A stretch of 64,000 nucleotides of DNA from Dreissena polymorpha. Its lineage: Eukaryota > Mollusca > Bivalvia > Myida > Dreissenidae. Both the position numbers and the translations under genes were made by a program. Positions 1 to 10,521 of this stretch are shown here, one piece after another; the stretch's first letter is position 1; each line of letters opens with the position of its first letter. A model generated the notes under the pieces. It saw only the letters and a program-made list of their open reading frames with translations. It searched no databases and had not been told where the DNA came from. The DNA lies in the NCBI RefSeq assembly GCF_020536995.1, contig NC_068369.1:24227540-24291539 (forward strand). The letters are read 5' to 3'.

Positions 1-153
1 ATTCATACAGCTAATACAGCTCAAATATATGTACAGAAAATGTGTTATTGTTTCAAACTGTGTCATTAATATTCCCTCTTCCTGACCAGCGTCTGATTCA
101 ATTATCCCAGATGGAAGAAGTTTATTGAATGCGCACGAGTTCGACAGGTCACT

Positions 154-366
154 TTAACTCTTTCAGTGCTGGAACCGAATTTTGAAGGCCTTTGCAAACA
201 GTCTGGATCTAGATGAGACGCCACAGAACGTGGTGTCTCATCAGGATCCGAACTGTTTGCTATTCTGATAGTATTCTTTGAAAAAAATCGAAGAAAGTGC
301 TAATTTTAGAAATTCAGCAGACGACATTTTAGCAGACGTCAAATTTCCCAGCATGCAAACGGTTAA
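154..366. repeat. TTAA-flanked palindromic MITE, copy 1
   Basis: About 213 bp bounded by TTAA at both ends, with short terminal inverted repeats (TTAACYCTTT at the left, AAMSGGTTAA at the right). An inner palindrome surrounds 'GAGACGCCACAGAACG'. Two more copies occur: 5223-10705 (split by the LTR element) and 52077-52287 (opposite orientation). TTAA ends suggest piggyBac-type mobilisation, which is inference. It has no coding capacity. Confidence 0.8.
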
Positions 367-669
367 ATAAGATGCGCAACTGCAAAGTCATGATGAGAAT
401 CTCTCTTTACTCGAGATAAAAGATCCTACTCATATCAACTTCAATCCTCTATCCATATACGTGCGTTCTTCGAAAAGAAAGATGATTATTAATACACTCT
501 TTTTGCCATATATGTGAACCCTGGCGATCATGCGTAAAAAGTTTGATCTTTTATTCAATTATTATTATTATGTATTAATTTAAGATGACATATATCAGGT
601 TCATGCTTGAAATGGATATTTAGCAAAATATAGTGTTAATGAGCCGCGCTGTGTGAAAACCCGGCTTAA

Positions 670-790
670 TTTGCATGTGCTTAAAGTACCGTTCCAGATA
701 AGCCTGCGCTGTCCGCACAAGCTATCAGAGACGATACTTTCCGCCTAGACTGGTTTGTTATTTAGAATGGACTATCTGGGACGAGACCTT
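670..790. repeat. Decayed fragment of palindromic MITE (24123/30037 family)
   Basis: The words 'GCATGTGCTTAAAGT', 'AGCCTGCGCTGTCC' and 'GACGATACTTTCCGCC' match in order the left half of the better copies at 24123-24392 and 30037-30297. The right arm is missing. Confidence 0.6.
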
Positions 791-1975
791 AAGTACATTC
801 ATTGAGCGCGTGTTTTTCTTAGAGCGCGGCTCAACAACATGTACCTTTTACTAGTATATTGGTATTTCATGAGAGTAACCGTTTATATGGTACTTCGTTT
901 ATTTTCAAACCAATAATATTTATGAAATTACATGTATTTCGAACATTAATGTTCCCGTTTGATTTATCTGCCGCATCTAAAAAAATGAACTATATATGAG
1001 TCTATGAGTTAAAACTGAGGGTTACTTTTTTATCTTAATATTGACAATATGCCTGTGAGACTCTTTTAAATATAGGCGGACCTCGACAAAAATGTGAAAC
1101 AAAATAGACAAACGCAGAAAATCTGTTCATCTATTTTTATAAAATATTATTTGTTAAGTCAATAATTAAGCTGCAAAACTTATAAATATGTATATTATCC
1201 TGTCTTTACTTTAACGTTTATCTAATCGAATGAGTACAACGCGCGACATTCAACGTGTCAGACGAAATGACTTGTCATTTTTAACAACGACGCGCGATAA
1301 TTTCTCAGCCCAACAAATTCTCGAATGTCGTTGTTCATTGTAGAGATTTAATGGAAATTAACCACTATCGTATCTAATACATTCACTTGTACGTGAAACG
1401 GAATGACGGTACATATTAAACGCTTATTTATTCTTAAAGAAGGTACAAGTCCATAGTTCATAGTGTCTTGTTGACACTTTTAGGCACTCAAGTAAGAGTA
1501 TTGTCTAATAGTATGTTTATATAAGAGCTACTAGTCAAGTTGATAAATGGGCAGATGCACGTGATGCATTTAGGCGGCACGTGGCCATATGAGCCGATGT
1601 TTGTTATTTAAAAGTATTAGTTCATATTCCTCGAAAACACTAGTTGGGGACTTTTGGATGCTCAAACATGGTCAGTATGCCTTAACCTATCAATACAAAT
1701 ACTTAGTAGGATCATAGCCAAGTGTCCGTGACGAAGTTAAACACGTTATAATATGCGACTGGAAGCTGTTCGTGTACTCTAAAAGCATGTAAGTCCAAAG
1801 TCAGAGGCGACTCTTGTTTGTCACTTTAGGATAGTCAAACATGGGTACTATTTAATGTCATTATCAGGCTACTAACAAATAGCATTATTGTTCCATTGCA
1901 TTTGACACTTTTAGACGAAACATGACATATTGACGTGGTAGCTGCGTATATTGAATAAGGTCTTTCGTTCTTTAG

Positions 1976-2060
1976 CTCGCTTGCGCGCTCGCCCGCTCGC
2001 TCGCTCGCTCGCTTGTTCGTGCGTACGGCCATCCATTTGTTCGTTCGTTCATTTGTTTGT
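1976..2060. repeat. Simple repeat (GCTC)n and (GTTC)n
   Basis: A run of imperfect tetranucleotide units GCTC/GCTT passes into GTTC units. It is a microsatellite and creates a spurious R/E/A-rich open frame on the minus strand. Confidence 0.75.
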
Positions 2061-2759
2061 GAGTACGACACTTCACGACTTCGTTGATGAATGAAGCATC
2101 AGTAGTTTAAATGACATTGAGACAGATTGATATTAACTTGATCTCATTTAAATCGAAAATTATTTTTCTCTCTGAAAAGAGCTCAATTGACTCTGCATGC
2201 ATTTCTTATCTTTTATTCAATATGAATTAAACAATTATTTAAATCACGACAGTCACTTGAATCATTTCTTGGAATGTGATCTTAACGCAAACACCAATGT
2301 GTATTAGTCGTTCTATTCACTTTGTATCTCTTCGTGCAAATATTATTACCTGCTTAAAAATTGAGAATAAAATGCGTGTTTGTGTATTGTTTTTTATGTA
2401 AAGAAAACATTCATTGAGCGTTTAAACCAAAGGCAAATTTTATCGCATACCGAAAACTCTAAGTAACTGTTTAGGGGCTTTTAGGGCCCATTACTCTAGA
2501 ACCACACAAATCAATTAACATTTATTAAATTATAACGTATGGCACGGTTTGCATGAATTCTTGCATTTAAATATCTTAAAGAATGCCGGCAGAATGATCT
2601 TATTTAGTTTAATAAGGTTCTTTTGATTTTAAACACGTCAGTTGGAATTTATTAAATTATTGTTACATTTTCTTACATTTGTACAGATAACTTTAAATAC
2701 TTGCCTAATCATGCGGGTGTTTTCCCAAAATGAAAGCAGTTATGTGATAGCAGTTTGAT

Positions 2760-3740
2760 GGTCTTTTTCGTCTCCGTAAAGCTTGTGAGAGGGCGAAAAG
2801 AACTTAATTTATTCAGTACATATGCAAGCTTTGAGATTGTTTCAATGTATGATGGTTTGTGAACTAAGAAATTATTTATCGATTTGCTTTATACATTACA
2901 GACGGTTTAGTGTTTTTATAAAATATGTATACAATATCTGCTGGTTCCTGGCTATTAACCGTTGATTATACATGTAGTTTGTGTTTTGTTTTATCAAAAT
3001 AATTGATGATGAATTATCTCCGTCGCAGTCGTTCCATAATGCTTTACTGCCCAAGGATTACTTAGACCTTCCTTTGGTGTATGAAATAGTTCTGAATGTT
3101 AAAACGTGTTATTTTAAAACTAGAAATACTATTAAGGCCCTTCATGTATTGGTTTGAAAATGGCATAAAATTAAAGGGTTTCATGTTTGCAGGAGTTGAT
3201 TTATACACATACATCACCAGAACCAGATTTAAAGAGCTAAATACCGATCTCTTCAGAGGCACGCTGGAACCGGTTGAAAAGGCTTTACGTGATGCCAAAA
3301 TGGACAAGGCTCATGTCATGGACATCGTCTTGGTCGGTGGCTTCACCAGAATTCCAAATGTCCCGAAACTACTTCAGGACTTTTTCATTGGAAAGGAGCT
3401 GCACAAGGGCATCGACCTCGATGAGGCCGTTGCTTATGGAGCAGGTATATACACATTAACATATATGGAACCTTCTGCAGATAATAATCAATTAATTGTT
3501 GTAATTAATAATTGTTGTACCCAAAAATGGTATTGTTATTATCAATTATATGGATAGGCTTTAATTGATAGATATTAACGCATCGAATGAAGCATCTGTG
3601 TGGGATGCATACTGCTTTCATACACGATTGCAGCTGTTTAGGCTGCCATCCTCCATGGTATTAATCTAAAGAGGTACAGGACCTCCTACTGCTGGCTGTG
3701 GCCCCATTGTCTCTGAGTATCGAGGCCGCTGGAAAACATC
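2760..3740 (+). pseudogene. Partial, non-processed HSC70 pseudogene
   Basis: Pieces of the HSC70 gene at 13476-17774 lie here in the same order and strand, separated by intron-like sequence. An exon 5 remnant sits at about 2760-2858 (around 'GCTTGTGAGAGGGCGAA'). Exon 6 at 3190-3444 still reads as HSP70 (for example [16 protein letters not shown] and [12 protein letters not shown]). An exon 7 remnant at about 3640-3740 contains 'GGCTGCCATCCTCCATGG'. A decayed U14-like segment (3003-3093) occupies the intron 5 position. Because introns are present, this is a DNA-level duplicate and not a retrocopy. The N-terminal ATPase exons and the C-terminal exon are absent, exon 7 is decayed, and a palindromic repeat abuts it. 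Exon 6 keeps its frame but has unusual changes (GGSTRIPKV becomes GGFTRIPNV), so a translated product is unlikely. Confidence 0.88.
3003..3093 (+). pseudogene. Decayed U14-like snoRNA in HSC70 pseudogene intron
   Basis: The segment begins TTGATGATGAATT, keeps 'CGCAGTCGTT', 'GCTTTACTGCC' and 'CTTAGACCTTCC', and ends with a damaged guide/D-box region. It lies 5' of the exon 6 copy, the position of intron 5 in the live gene. It keeps the middle segment that the live gene's intron 5 copy has lost. Confidence 0.7.
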
Positions 3741-3892
3741 ATTTTGAATGATAAATAATCATATTATAAAGAAAAATCAACTTTCCTGAAAAAAATAGTT
3801 CACTATCAAATATATATAGATTCTATATGATAGTGAAATATTTTTTGAAAGAAAAGTTGATTTAATATGATTATTTATCAATCAAAATGATA
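3738..3892. repeat. Foldback palindrome of about 155 bp
   Basis: The left arm (ATCATTTTGAATGATAAAT...) and the right arm (...ATTTATCAATCAAAATGAT) pair along most of their length, with the centre near 3815 ('ATAGATTCTATATG'). It looks like a palindromic MITE inserted at the end of the HSC70 pseudogene. No target-site duplication could be assigned. Confidence 0.7.
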
Positions 3893-5222
3893 ATTTCACT
3901 TATTAATATCATAGCCACACGCTAACCACTTGTAGTTCCAATCCGCCCATCACATGTTCGTGGATTATTCGGATTCTGACATTAAGGATGTTATTCGTGT
4001 TGCACAATATTTAACAATAAATTATGTTTTTATAGTAAAAGTCAATTCAATCATCAGAATTGTAAATATAATAGTTCCAAAGCTTTTACTAAAGCAAATG
4101 CTATGTTTCCGAGTATGCGTGTCAAATACAAATCGTGATACATGTATATCTTACCAGAGAGATGCTCTTGCTTACCTTTTACGGAATTCTAAATTATGTT
4201 AAATTTTTTAATAAAATATTTATCTTAAGCATGGTCAAGTTTGTACGCTGAATATGTTTTATTGCTCACTTTTCGTGTCTTTCTTTATATTTGTTTCTGT
4301 TTATATGTTTATGTTTGCCATTATGTGTGTGACATAAAGAAGTATTTAATAAATCTGGCATATTGCTATTGCTACATCGTTGATGTTGACAGTTTTTTTT
4401 TGTAGTACCGGTTGTTGTTTTATTGCGTAGTATTTACCAACAATAATACTTGTATGCGTAATTTTGGAAATACCTGTATATATTTGTAAAATTATATTAG
4501 CTACTCTTCCTTTATAACAGTGTTATAATTTTAACCTCGTTAGGACAAGGAAGTGTACTCTTATTAATAAGTTTCTGTATGTGTATAAGCATTACTTCAT
4601 TTATCTAAATCTCGCCAGGAATGAAAGATGATCATACGTTTTTCCACATAATGACAAATGACATACATTAATGTAGAATTAATGATGAAATATGAACCCG
4701 CATCTTTCTGCTTCACAATTGCCTTTCGACTACCAATGGAATATGAGAATCATGTCCAAGTCAGATATCTCTTTTGTGCAGCTTTCACGTCAAATAATTC
4801 CCTGCTGAGGGGGACGAAAGGGACTAAACAAGAAAATCCGCACATTATAATTATGTTCGTGGATGATTAGGATCGGGACATTAAGGAGGCCATTCCTTTT
4901 AAGCAATTTTAATTAAATAATATTTAAAGAATAAAAAACAATTGCAAGCATCTGAATTGTTCACACAATAGTATAGGCGTATGTTGCCACAATGGCATTT
5001 CCGCTCGTCTGTTGGCCTTGCATGCCGAAAATCTTAGGACCAACCTCCTCCTAATCGTGATGCATGACTTCCTCCAAGCCCGTGTGGTATTTCCCGGATC
5101 ATTTCGTTTTATGGAGTCACCATAGCGAATCTTCATAGGGCTTTGTGCATAGTGGCTGATTGTACTTCCGTGAGAGGCTTTTCTAGTTGCGCTGAACTTT
5201 ATTCTTATAGGCTTATTGCCCT
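3893..5222. other. AT-rich spacer with two related short fragments
   Basis: No complete gene is seen. Two diverged copies of one segment occur at about 3935-4005 and 4840-4905 (shared words 'ATGTTCGTGGAT' and 'GACATTAAGGA'). The second reads ENPHIIIMFVDD before a stop, which resembles the start of an arylsulfatase catalytic domain, but it is too short to call. Confidence 0.4.
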
Positions 5223-5232
5223 TTAACCCTTT

Positions 5233-5382
5233 TGTAATAACTCTGAACTCGTCGGTGGGTAACTCACAACTGGCTTTATTCATAGATTCACATATATATA
5301 TAAATCTCAATACAAGTAACTCATGACTGCATGCTTTAACAAGACAATACGAGTTGTGTCCCTTACATTACAATACATGACA
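5233..5382 (-). repeat. 3' LTR (150 bp)
   Basis: Direct repeat of 10372-10521 with no difference seen by eye. It has TG...CA ends and is flanked on the left by the CCTTT target duplication (5228-5232). Confidence 0.95.
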
Positions 5383-5404
5383 TCCCCTTTTCTTTCTTTT
5401 TTTT
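5383..5404 (-). other. Polypurine tract of the LTR element
   Basis: On the minus strand an A/G-only run ending AAAGAAAAGGGGA directly abuts the 3' LTR, the usual plus-strand primer position in Ty3/gypsy elements. Confidence 0.8.
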
Positions 5405-6185
5405 AAAAATATAAACACATGATACACCAACTACTCTATCGTTACATATGCGAAGAGGTTTATGAAAGAAAGCAAATAACATAACCTGTAGTAACACATT
5501 ATAAACTGTTCTTTTTATAAAACCATAGTGGGAATTTCTTTTAAGCCGCCTCTGAGTGTTAAATTGTTATTGAAAATAGAATATTCTATATGAATAAAAT
5601 GCACTCTAAGTAATGAAGAACTTCTTATATATTAAATATGCAATTGAACTTCATAAAATCAAATTAACAATAAAACAACATGTAAGACAAAATTATTCAC
5701 TAAAATACATGTTTGCTAACTTTCCAAAAAATTGTCTCTGTTATCTCGGATTCAAGCTTGTTCAGGACAAAATGACAAATGCCAGATACAGTAAATGTCG
5801 GGTTTCAGCTAGGAAATGATAACAGACTGTTATAACACCGAAAACAAGCTAGAAAGTAGATACACCCAAAAATAATTAATATTGGATTTTTGTGAGAAGA
5901 AAATTTCATGAACATTTTGTTGTTAGAAGAAAAATCAAAGCGCTGAAGGCACTGAATCTTTAAACCTTAACCAAGAGTTTGATATGATAAAAATAAATAT
6001 GTACAAACTGTTCCTTACTCGTTATGATAGTACAGTTTCAAGAACGTTATGCATTTACCACCACAATACATCTTACTTATACAAATACCAATATTACCGA
6101 ATGATAGTTATTAAACAGTTTATTAATAAGTTTATTTTGCACTACAATAAGGCAGTCATATGACACATGTTTTGCACTTCACATC

Positions 6186-9100
6186 TTACACATAGTCATT
6201 TAACCGTATCGGTTGGTGAACTTCTCTTCCTGACCTCGTTTTCTTTCTAACAGTGTCTTGTACACTCTCTTTCCCCGGTTTGTCTCGAGTTTCGCTCGAT
6301 CTCGCACTAGCACTGTTTTCCTGATTTGGAGTTGTTGATGGTTGTTCTGCTACCGTCTCTGTTGGCGCTGTGGGTGCCGGTATGTACACGTCATTGTTTG
6401 TGGTGATAATGTGTGGTCTTTCCTTTGTTTTCATTAGCATGTCCGTGTTTCGGCGATATTCGCGCCCCGATTCGCCTGCCTTAACGATATGTGATCGTGG
6501 GTATTCGGACGGTTTCACATACTCTGCCGGTTTCCAGCCAGATGGGGTTTTAATTCGTACTGCGTCCCCTGGCTGAAGATTGTCCTTGCTCTTTGCGTGT
6601 TGGTCGTAGTAGAATTTTTGCTTTTCACGAAATTCTAACAACTTCGGTGCGACATTTTCATTGGTTGCTTCTGGTTGTCGCAATGTTTGTTTCATAGGTA
6701 TTAGTGTTTTTGCGCGTCGACCCATCAAACGTTGCATCGGTGATCCGATGTTATCGCGTGGTGTGTTTCTTAGTTCTAACAGGGCTAAGTAGATGTCGTC
6801 CCCTGTTTCGCTACACTTTTTATTTAGATTTTTAACGGTTTGTACAGCCTTTTCAGCAAGGCCGTTTGTTTGTTGGTGCAAAGGCGACGACGTAATATGG
6901 GCGATGCCATATTTTTCGATGAATTCTCGGAATTCAGCACTGGTGAACTGTGGACCGTTGTCCGAGATGATTGAGTCCATGATTCCATAACGAGCCACGT
7001 TTTGCTTGATGTGTTTTAAGATGGTGCTCGTTCGAGTGTCTCTTTGCAATGGTGCTACTTCAATGAAGTTGGAGAAGTAGTCTACAATGATTAGGTAATT
7101 GTTACCCTCTAGTTCGCATAAGTCCATTCCAACTTTGCTCCAGGGTAGCTCAGGTACTGGTTGGGTGATCATTGGCTCCTTTTGGCTCATCTTGCGATGC
7201 ATTAAACACGCACTACACTTGCCAATAAGATCTTCAATTTGTTTGTTCATGCCGGGCCAAAATACTAACTCTCTCGCCCTCTTTTTACAGTTTACTACCC
7301 CTAAATGCGACTTATGTATCGCTTTCAACGTTTCTGTTCTCATTTCTTTCGGGATACACACGCGTTCCCCTCGGTACAGAACTCCATTGTAAATTGATAT
7401 TTCATCGCGGTAATCCCAAAATGGAACGGCTTCAACTGGAACTTCGCACTTCGTTTCTGGCCATCCTCGAATGATAACCTTTGCCAGTACTTGGAATTGT
7501 TCATCCGCTTGCGTTGCGCGTGCAATTTTGTCATGGTTTGAACACGACAGCGTGTCGAGCTTCAAAACCATCAACTCTTCATCGATAGTTTTCTCATAAT
7601 GATTTTCTAACGGTAATCTGCTGAGGCAGTCTGCTAGACCCATGTCCTTGCCGCTTTTGTGCACGAGGTTGAAGTCATACGGTTGAAGCTTTAAAATCAT
7701 TCGTTGAATCCTTAGCGGAGCTTTATGTATTTCTTTCTTTAGAATCGACTCCAACGGTTTGTGATCAGATTCCACTAGGAAAGTATCTCGGCCATATAGC
7801 AGTTTGTGGAATTTTTCACAGCCATATACAACGGCTAGCATTTCTTTTTCGATCTGAGCGTACCGTTGCTCTGTCGGTGTGAGCGCACGTGACGCATATG
7901 CCACAACACGGTCCTGTTGGATTATCGCGGCTCCCAGGCCTCTTATTGATGCGTCTACTGTGAGTGTGACAGGTTTTTTCAAGTCGTAGTACTGAAGTAC
8001 TTTTGTTGAAACAAGAGCTTCTTTTATTTTATTGAACGCGCGCTTCGCTTCGTCACCCCAGCTCCACGTTTCTAGCCTTTTCATATCGCGCAGTGGTGCA
8101 TTCAACTCACTGAGATTTGGGATGAACTTAGACACATACGATAGCATGCCTAACACGGTTTCCAGCTCACTGAAGCTTTCTGGCTCTCTCATGTCTGCTA
8201 TCGCCTTCACTCTTTGATCTGTCGGTTTAATTCCGTCTCCAGTCAGTTTGTGACCTACATAGTCCACCTCCGGCTTGGCAAACATACACTTTTTCTTATT
8301 CATCTTCAGATTAATTGAACGTGCCTTTTGAAGCACCGTTTCCAAGCGCCTGTTATGTTCTTCCAGTGTTCTACCATGAATCAAAATGTCGTCAACAATT
8401 ATTTCTACCCCGTCAATGTTACCAAAGTTCTGTTCCATGGACCGTTGGAACACTTCACTCGAACACTTCACGCCCATCGGCATCCGCAGGTATCGGTACC
8501 TGCCGAACGGAGTATTAAACGCTGTGAGCTTCGAGCTCTCTTCAGTTAATTTTATTTGGTAATAACTCATATTCGCGTCTAGCGTTGTAAAGTATTTACT
8601 CCCATTCAATCTTGTGGCAACATCATCAAAACTGTTCATTGGGTAATGTTCTCTTCGGATTGCGCGGTTTAAATCTGTGGGGTCAATGCATATTCGCACT
8701 CTTCCGTTTTTCTTCCTTACGCACACCAAACTACTGACCCATTGCGTAGGTTCTGTTACTTTAGCAATAATGTTGCATTTCTCTAAGTGTTTTAGTTCAG
8801 CTTGCAATTGTTTACAAATCGCGACTGGAACCGGTCTTGGTGCATGAACTACTGGTTCTATTGACTTATCGATTTTAATCTCGTACTCGCCCGGTATACA
8901 CCCAATCTCTTCCCCAAGGACGTCACTATATTTCTCAATGATAGATTCTGTTTCAAGTCTTGCGTTGTGTATTCTCATGATCAGCCCAAAATCAACTGAA
9001 TCATTCCTTCCAAGCAAGTTTATGCCTCTTGGAGTGTTCATAATCTGGAAATTAACCGAACGCTTGATATTTTTATGCTCGCACAGCAATGTAATCATTC

Positions 9101-10271
9101 CTAGCGCCTTCACTGCTGGCCCATTGACACCGCTAATAATAACATCACTCCTTTTGATTGGTGCAACCTTTTCAAATAGCTTCGCTGTTCCATATGACAT
9201 GACACTGCACATTGCGCCACTGTCGATTTCAAATTTTATCGTTTTACACCCTATTTTCAAGTTAGCGGACCATTCATGATTATCTTCACTCGATGTTGCG
9301 ATAAATACGTCGTTCACATCCGCATGTTCAAACTGGTTAAACATTTCCTCGACCTGGTCTTCCTGGGCTTCGGTGTAGTTGACACGTCGTTGACCACCAC
9401 GGCCCCGATATCCACGGTGGATTCCCCGATCACTTCCGCGATGACGCAGTCTACGTCCATAGCCACGTGCCCCTCTGTGTGATATCCCCTTTTGTTGATG
9501 CGATGTCCCACCGACTGCAGGACATAATTTGGATGCCTTGAAATGGCCAAACTCACCGCAATTGTCACACTGTTTTTGATAGGCGGGACATTTCCTTACT
9601 TCATGTTTTCTGCAACACTTGGCACAGTATTTTTGTTGCTTATGGGGGTTTTGATGCGTTCTAGCGATGTTTACGTGAGGGCTTTCGCCCAGTGATTTGA
9701 TGTGAGACGTGGTCAATTCTATTTGCCTACAAACCTGCACGACACGTTCGATGGTAAGTTGTGTAACCGGTATCTCCATTAGCTTTTCACTACACTTTGT
9801 GTCATTCACGCCATTAATGATCATGTCACATATTAACCCTTCTTTTTGTTCCCCATATTGACAGTGTTCGGCCTTTCTTTTTAATTCCGAAATGTAATCC
9901 ATTATTGACAGGTTACCACGCTTTGTGTTGAGGAACTCTTGTCTTTTAATGTTACGGTAATTATGCACTCCGAAATGTCTGTCAAATTTTGTGAAAACTG
10001 TTTCTAGATGGTATTTATCCTCGGCTGGCACTGCCGCGATTCCAGCATCCTGATTGGCAACAACTTCCGGCGCCCACGCGAACGAATCGTAAATTTTTAC
10101 GCACTCTCTCCCCATGTTGGCAAGTAGGACACCAACCTTTCTTTTTCCAGGCTTGTCGTCCAGACCTAGCGCGTCCAAATGAATTATGAAGTCCCGTTTG
10201 TAGTCTTCCCAACTTGATGCACTTTCTGACGGGTTAAATTCCGGTAATGGCCTGATTCCCTTCGAAGCCAT
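6186..10271 (-). CDS. Gag-Pol polyprotein of Ty3/gypsy retrotransposon
   Basis: One 1361-aa frame carries the full Metaviridae domain order. A gag-like N-terminal region (about 1-210) is followed by two cysteine-rich knuckles (about 215-245, CAKCCRKH... and CDNCGEFGHF). Next come a retropepsin-type protease (IDSGAMCSV near 350), reverse transcriptase (about 500-690, active-site segment EIIVDDIL near 625), RNase H (TVDASIRGLGAA near 774), an integrase zinc-binding segment (about 985-1025) and an integrase catalytic core (about 1045-1150, SDNGPQF near 1104). The C-terminal tail is basic. The start is the first Met after the primer-binding site (MASKGIRPLPEF). Gag and pol share one frame, as in Steamer. 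No envelope gene is present. The element looks whole and young. Confidence 0.95.
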   Translation of the reverse strand: MASKGIRPLPEFNPSESASSWEDYKRDFIIHLDALGLDDKPGKRKVGVLLANMGRECVKIYDSFAWAPEVVANQDAGIAAVPAEDKYHLETVFTKFDRHFGVHNYRNIKRQEFLNTKRGNLSIMDYISELKRKAEHCQYGEQKEGLICDMIINGVNDTKCSEKLMEIPVTQLTIERVVQVCRQIELTTSHIKSLGESPHVNIARTHQNPHKQQKYCAKCCRKHEVRKCPAYQKQCDNCGEFGHFKASKLCPAVGGTSHQQKGISHRGARGYGRRLRHRGSDRGIHRGYRGRGGQRRVNYTEAQEDQVEEMFNQFEHADVNDVFIATSSEDNHEWSANLKIGCKTIKFEIDSGAMCSVMSYGTAKLFEKVAPIKRSDVIISGVNGPAVKALGMITLLCEHKNIKRSVNFQIMNTPRGINLLGRNDSVDFGLIMRIHNARLETESIIEKYSDVLGEEIGCIPGEYEIKIDKSIEPVVHAPRPVPVAICKQLQAELKHLEKCNIIAKVTEPTQWVSSLVCVRKKNGRVRICIDPTDLNRAIRREHYPMNSFDDVATRLNGSKYFTTLDANMSYYQIKLTEESSKLTAFNTPFGRYRYLRMPMGVKCSSEVFQRSMEQNFGNIDGVEIIVDDILIHGRTLEEHNRRLETVLQKARSINLKMNKKKCMFAKPEVDYVGHKLTGDGIKPTDQRVKAIADMREPESFSELETVLGMLSYVSKFIPNLSELNAPLRDMKRLETWSWGDEAKRAFNKIKEALVSTKVLQYYDLKKPVTLTVDASIRGLGAAIIQQDRVVAYASRALTPTEQRYAQIEKEMLAVVYGCEKFHKLLYGRDTFLVESDHKPLESILKKEIHKAPLRIQRMILKLQPYDFNLVHKSGKDMGLADCLSRLPLENHYEKTIDEELMVLKLDTLSCSNHDKIARATQADEQFQVLAKVIIRGWPETKCEVPVEAVPFWDYRDEISIYNGVLYRGERVCIPKEMRTETLKAIHKSHLGVVNCKKRARELVFWPGMNKQIEDLIGKCSACLMHRKMSQKEPMITQPVPELPWSKVGMDLCELEGNNYLIIVDYFSNFIEVAPLQRDTRTSTILKHIKQNVARYGIMDSIISDNGPQFTSAEFREFIEKYGIAHITSSPLHQQTNGLAEKAVQTVKNLNKKCSETGDDIYLALLELRNTPRDNIGSPMQRLMGRRAKTLIPMKQTLRQPEATNENVAPKLLEFREKQKFYYDQHAKSKDNLQPGDAVRIKTPSGWKPAEYVKPSEYPRSHIVKAGESGREYRRNTDMLMKTKERPHIITTNNDVYIPAPTAPTETVAEQPSTTPNQENSASARSSETRDKPGKESVQDTVRKKTRSGREVHQPIRLNDYV

Positions 10272-10360
10272 TTCGCTGTTGTATAAAATGAACCTTTAAC
10301 AACAGATTTGCAACGTACGATTGTCATGCAATCGCCTGATTGCGCCGATTTTTAATAGAT

Positions 10361-10371
10361 TTCTGACACCA
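10361..10371 (-). other. Primer-binding site of the LTR element
   Basis: Immediately inside the 5' LTR the minus strand reads TGGTGTCAGAA, a primer-binding-site form common in Ty3/gypsy elements and, as I recall, complementary to the tRNA-Leu 3' end. The tRNA assignment is inference. Confidence 0.75.
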
Positions 10372-10521
10372 TGTAATAACTCTGAACTCGTCGGTGGGTA
10401 ACTCACAACTGGCTTTATTCATAGATTCACATATATATATAAATCTCAATACAAGTAACTCATGACTGCATGCTTTAACAAGACAATACGAGTTGTGTCC
10501 CTTACATTACAATACATGACA
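10372..10521 (-). repeat. 5' LTR (150 bp)
   Basis: Same sequence as 5233-5382 as far as can be read. The right flank is CCTTT (10522-10526), matching the left target duplication. Confidence 0.95.

Larger units (their letters stand above)
367..2759. other. AT-rich spacer, no gene seen
   Basis: No exon-like open frame, RNA gene or complete mobile element was recognised. It holds a decayed fragment of the palindromic MITE family (670-790) and a short GCTC-type simple repeat (1976-2060). The 78-codon minus-strand open frame over the simple repeat is low complexity and not gene-like. Confidence 0.6.
5233..10521 (-). mobile_element. Ty3/gypsy LTR retrotransposon, Steamer-like, looks whole
   Basis: A 5289-bp element with two 150-bp LTRs that look identical by eye, each TGTAAT...TGACA on the plus strand. 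It has a 5-bp target duplication CCTTT, a primer-binding site next to the 5' LTR, a polypurine tract next to the 3' LTR, and one long gag-pol reading frame. The single 1361-codon frame, short LTRs, total size, 5-bp duplication and lack of an envelope frame all resemble Steamer of Mya arenaria and Steamer-like elements of other bivalves; that affiliation is inference. Identical LTRs and an open frame point to a recent insertion. It sits inside MITE copy 2. About 800 bp between the end of the frame and the 3' LTR has no recognised coding content. Confidence 0.95.

Noticed and set aside
1835-2071. 78-codon minus-strand frame rich in N, R, E and A
   Set aside because: It reads through a GCTC/GTTC simple repeat.
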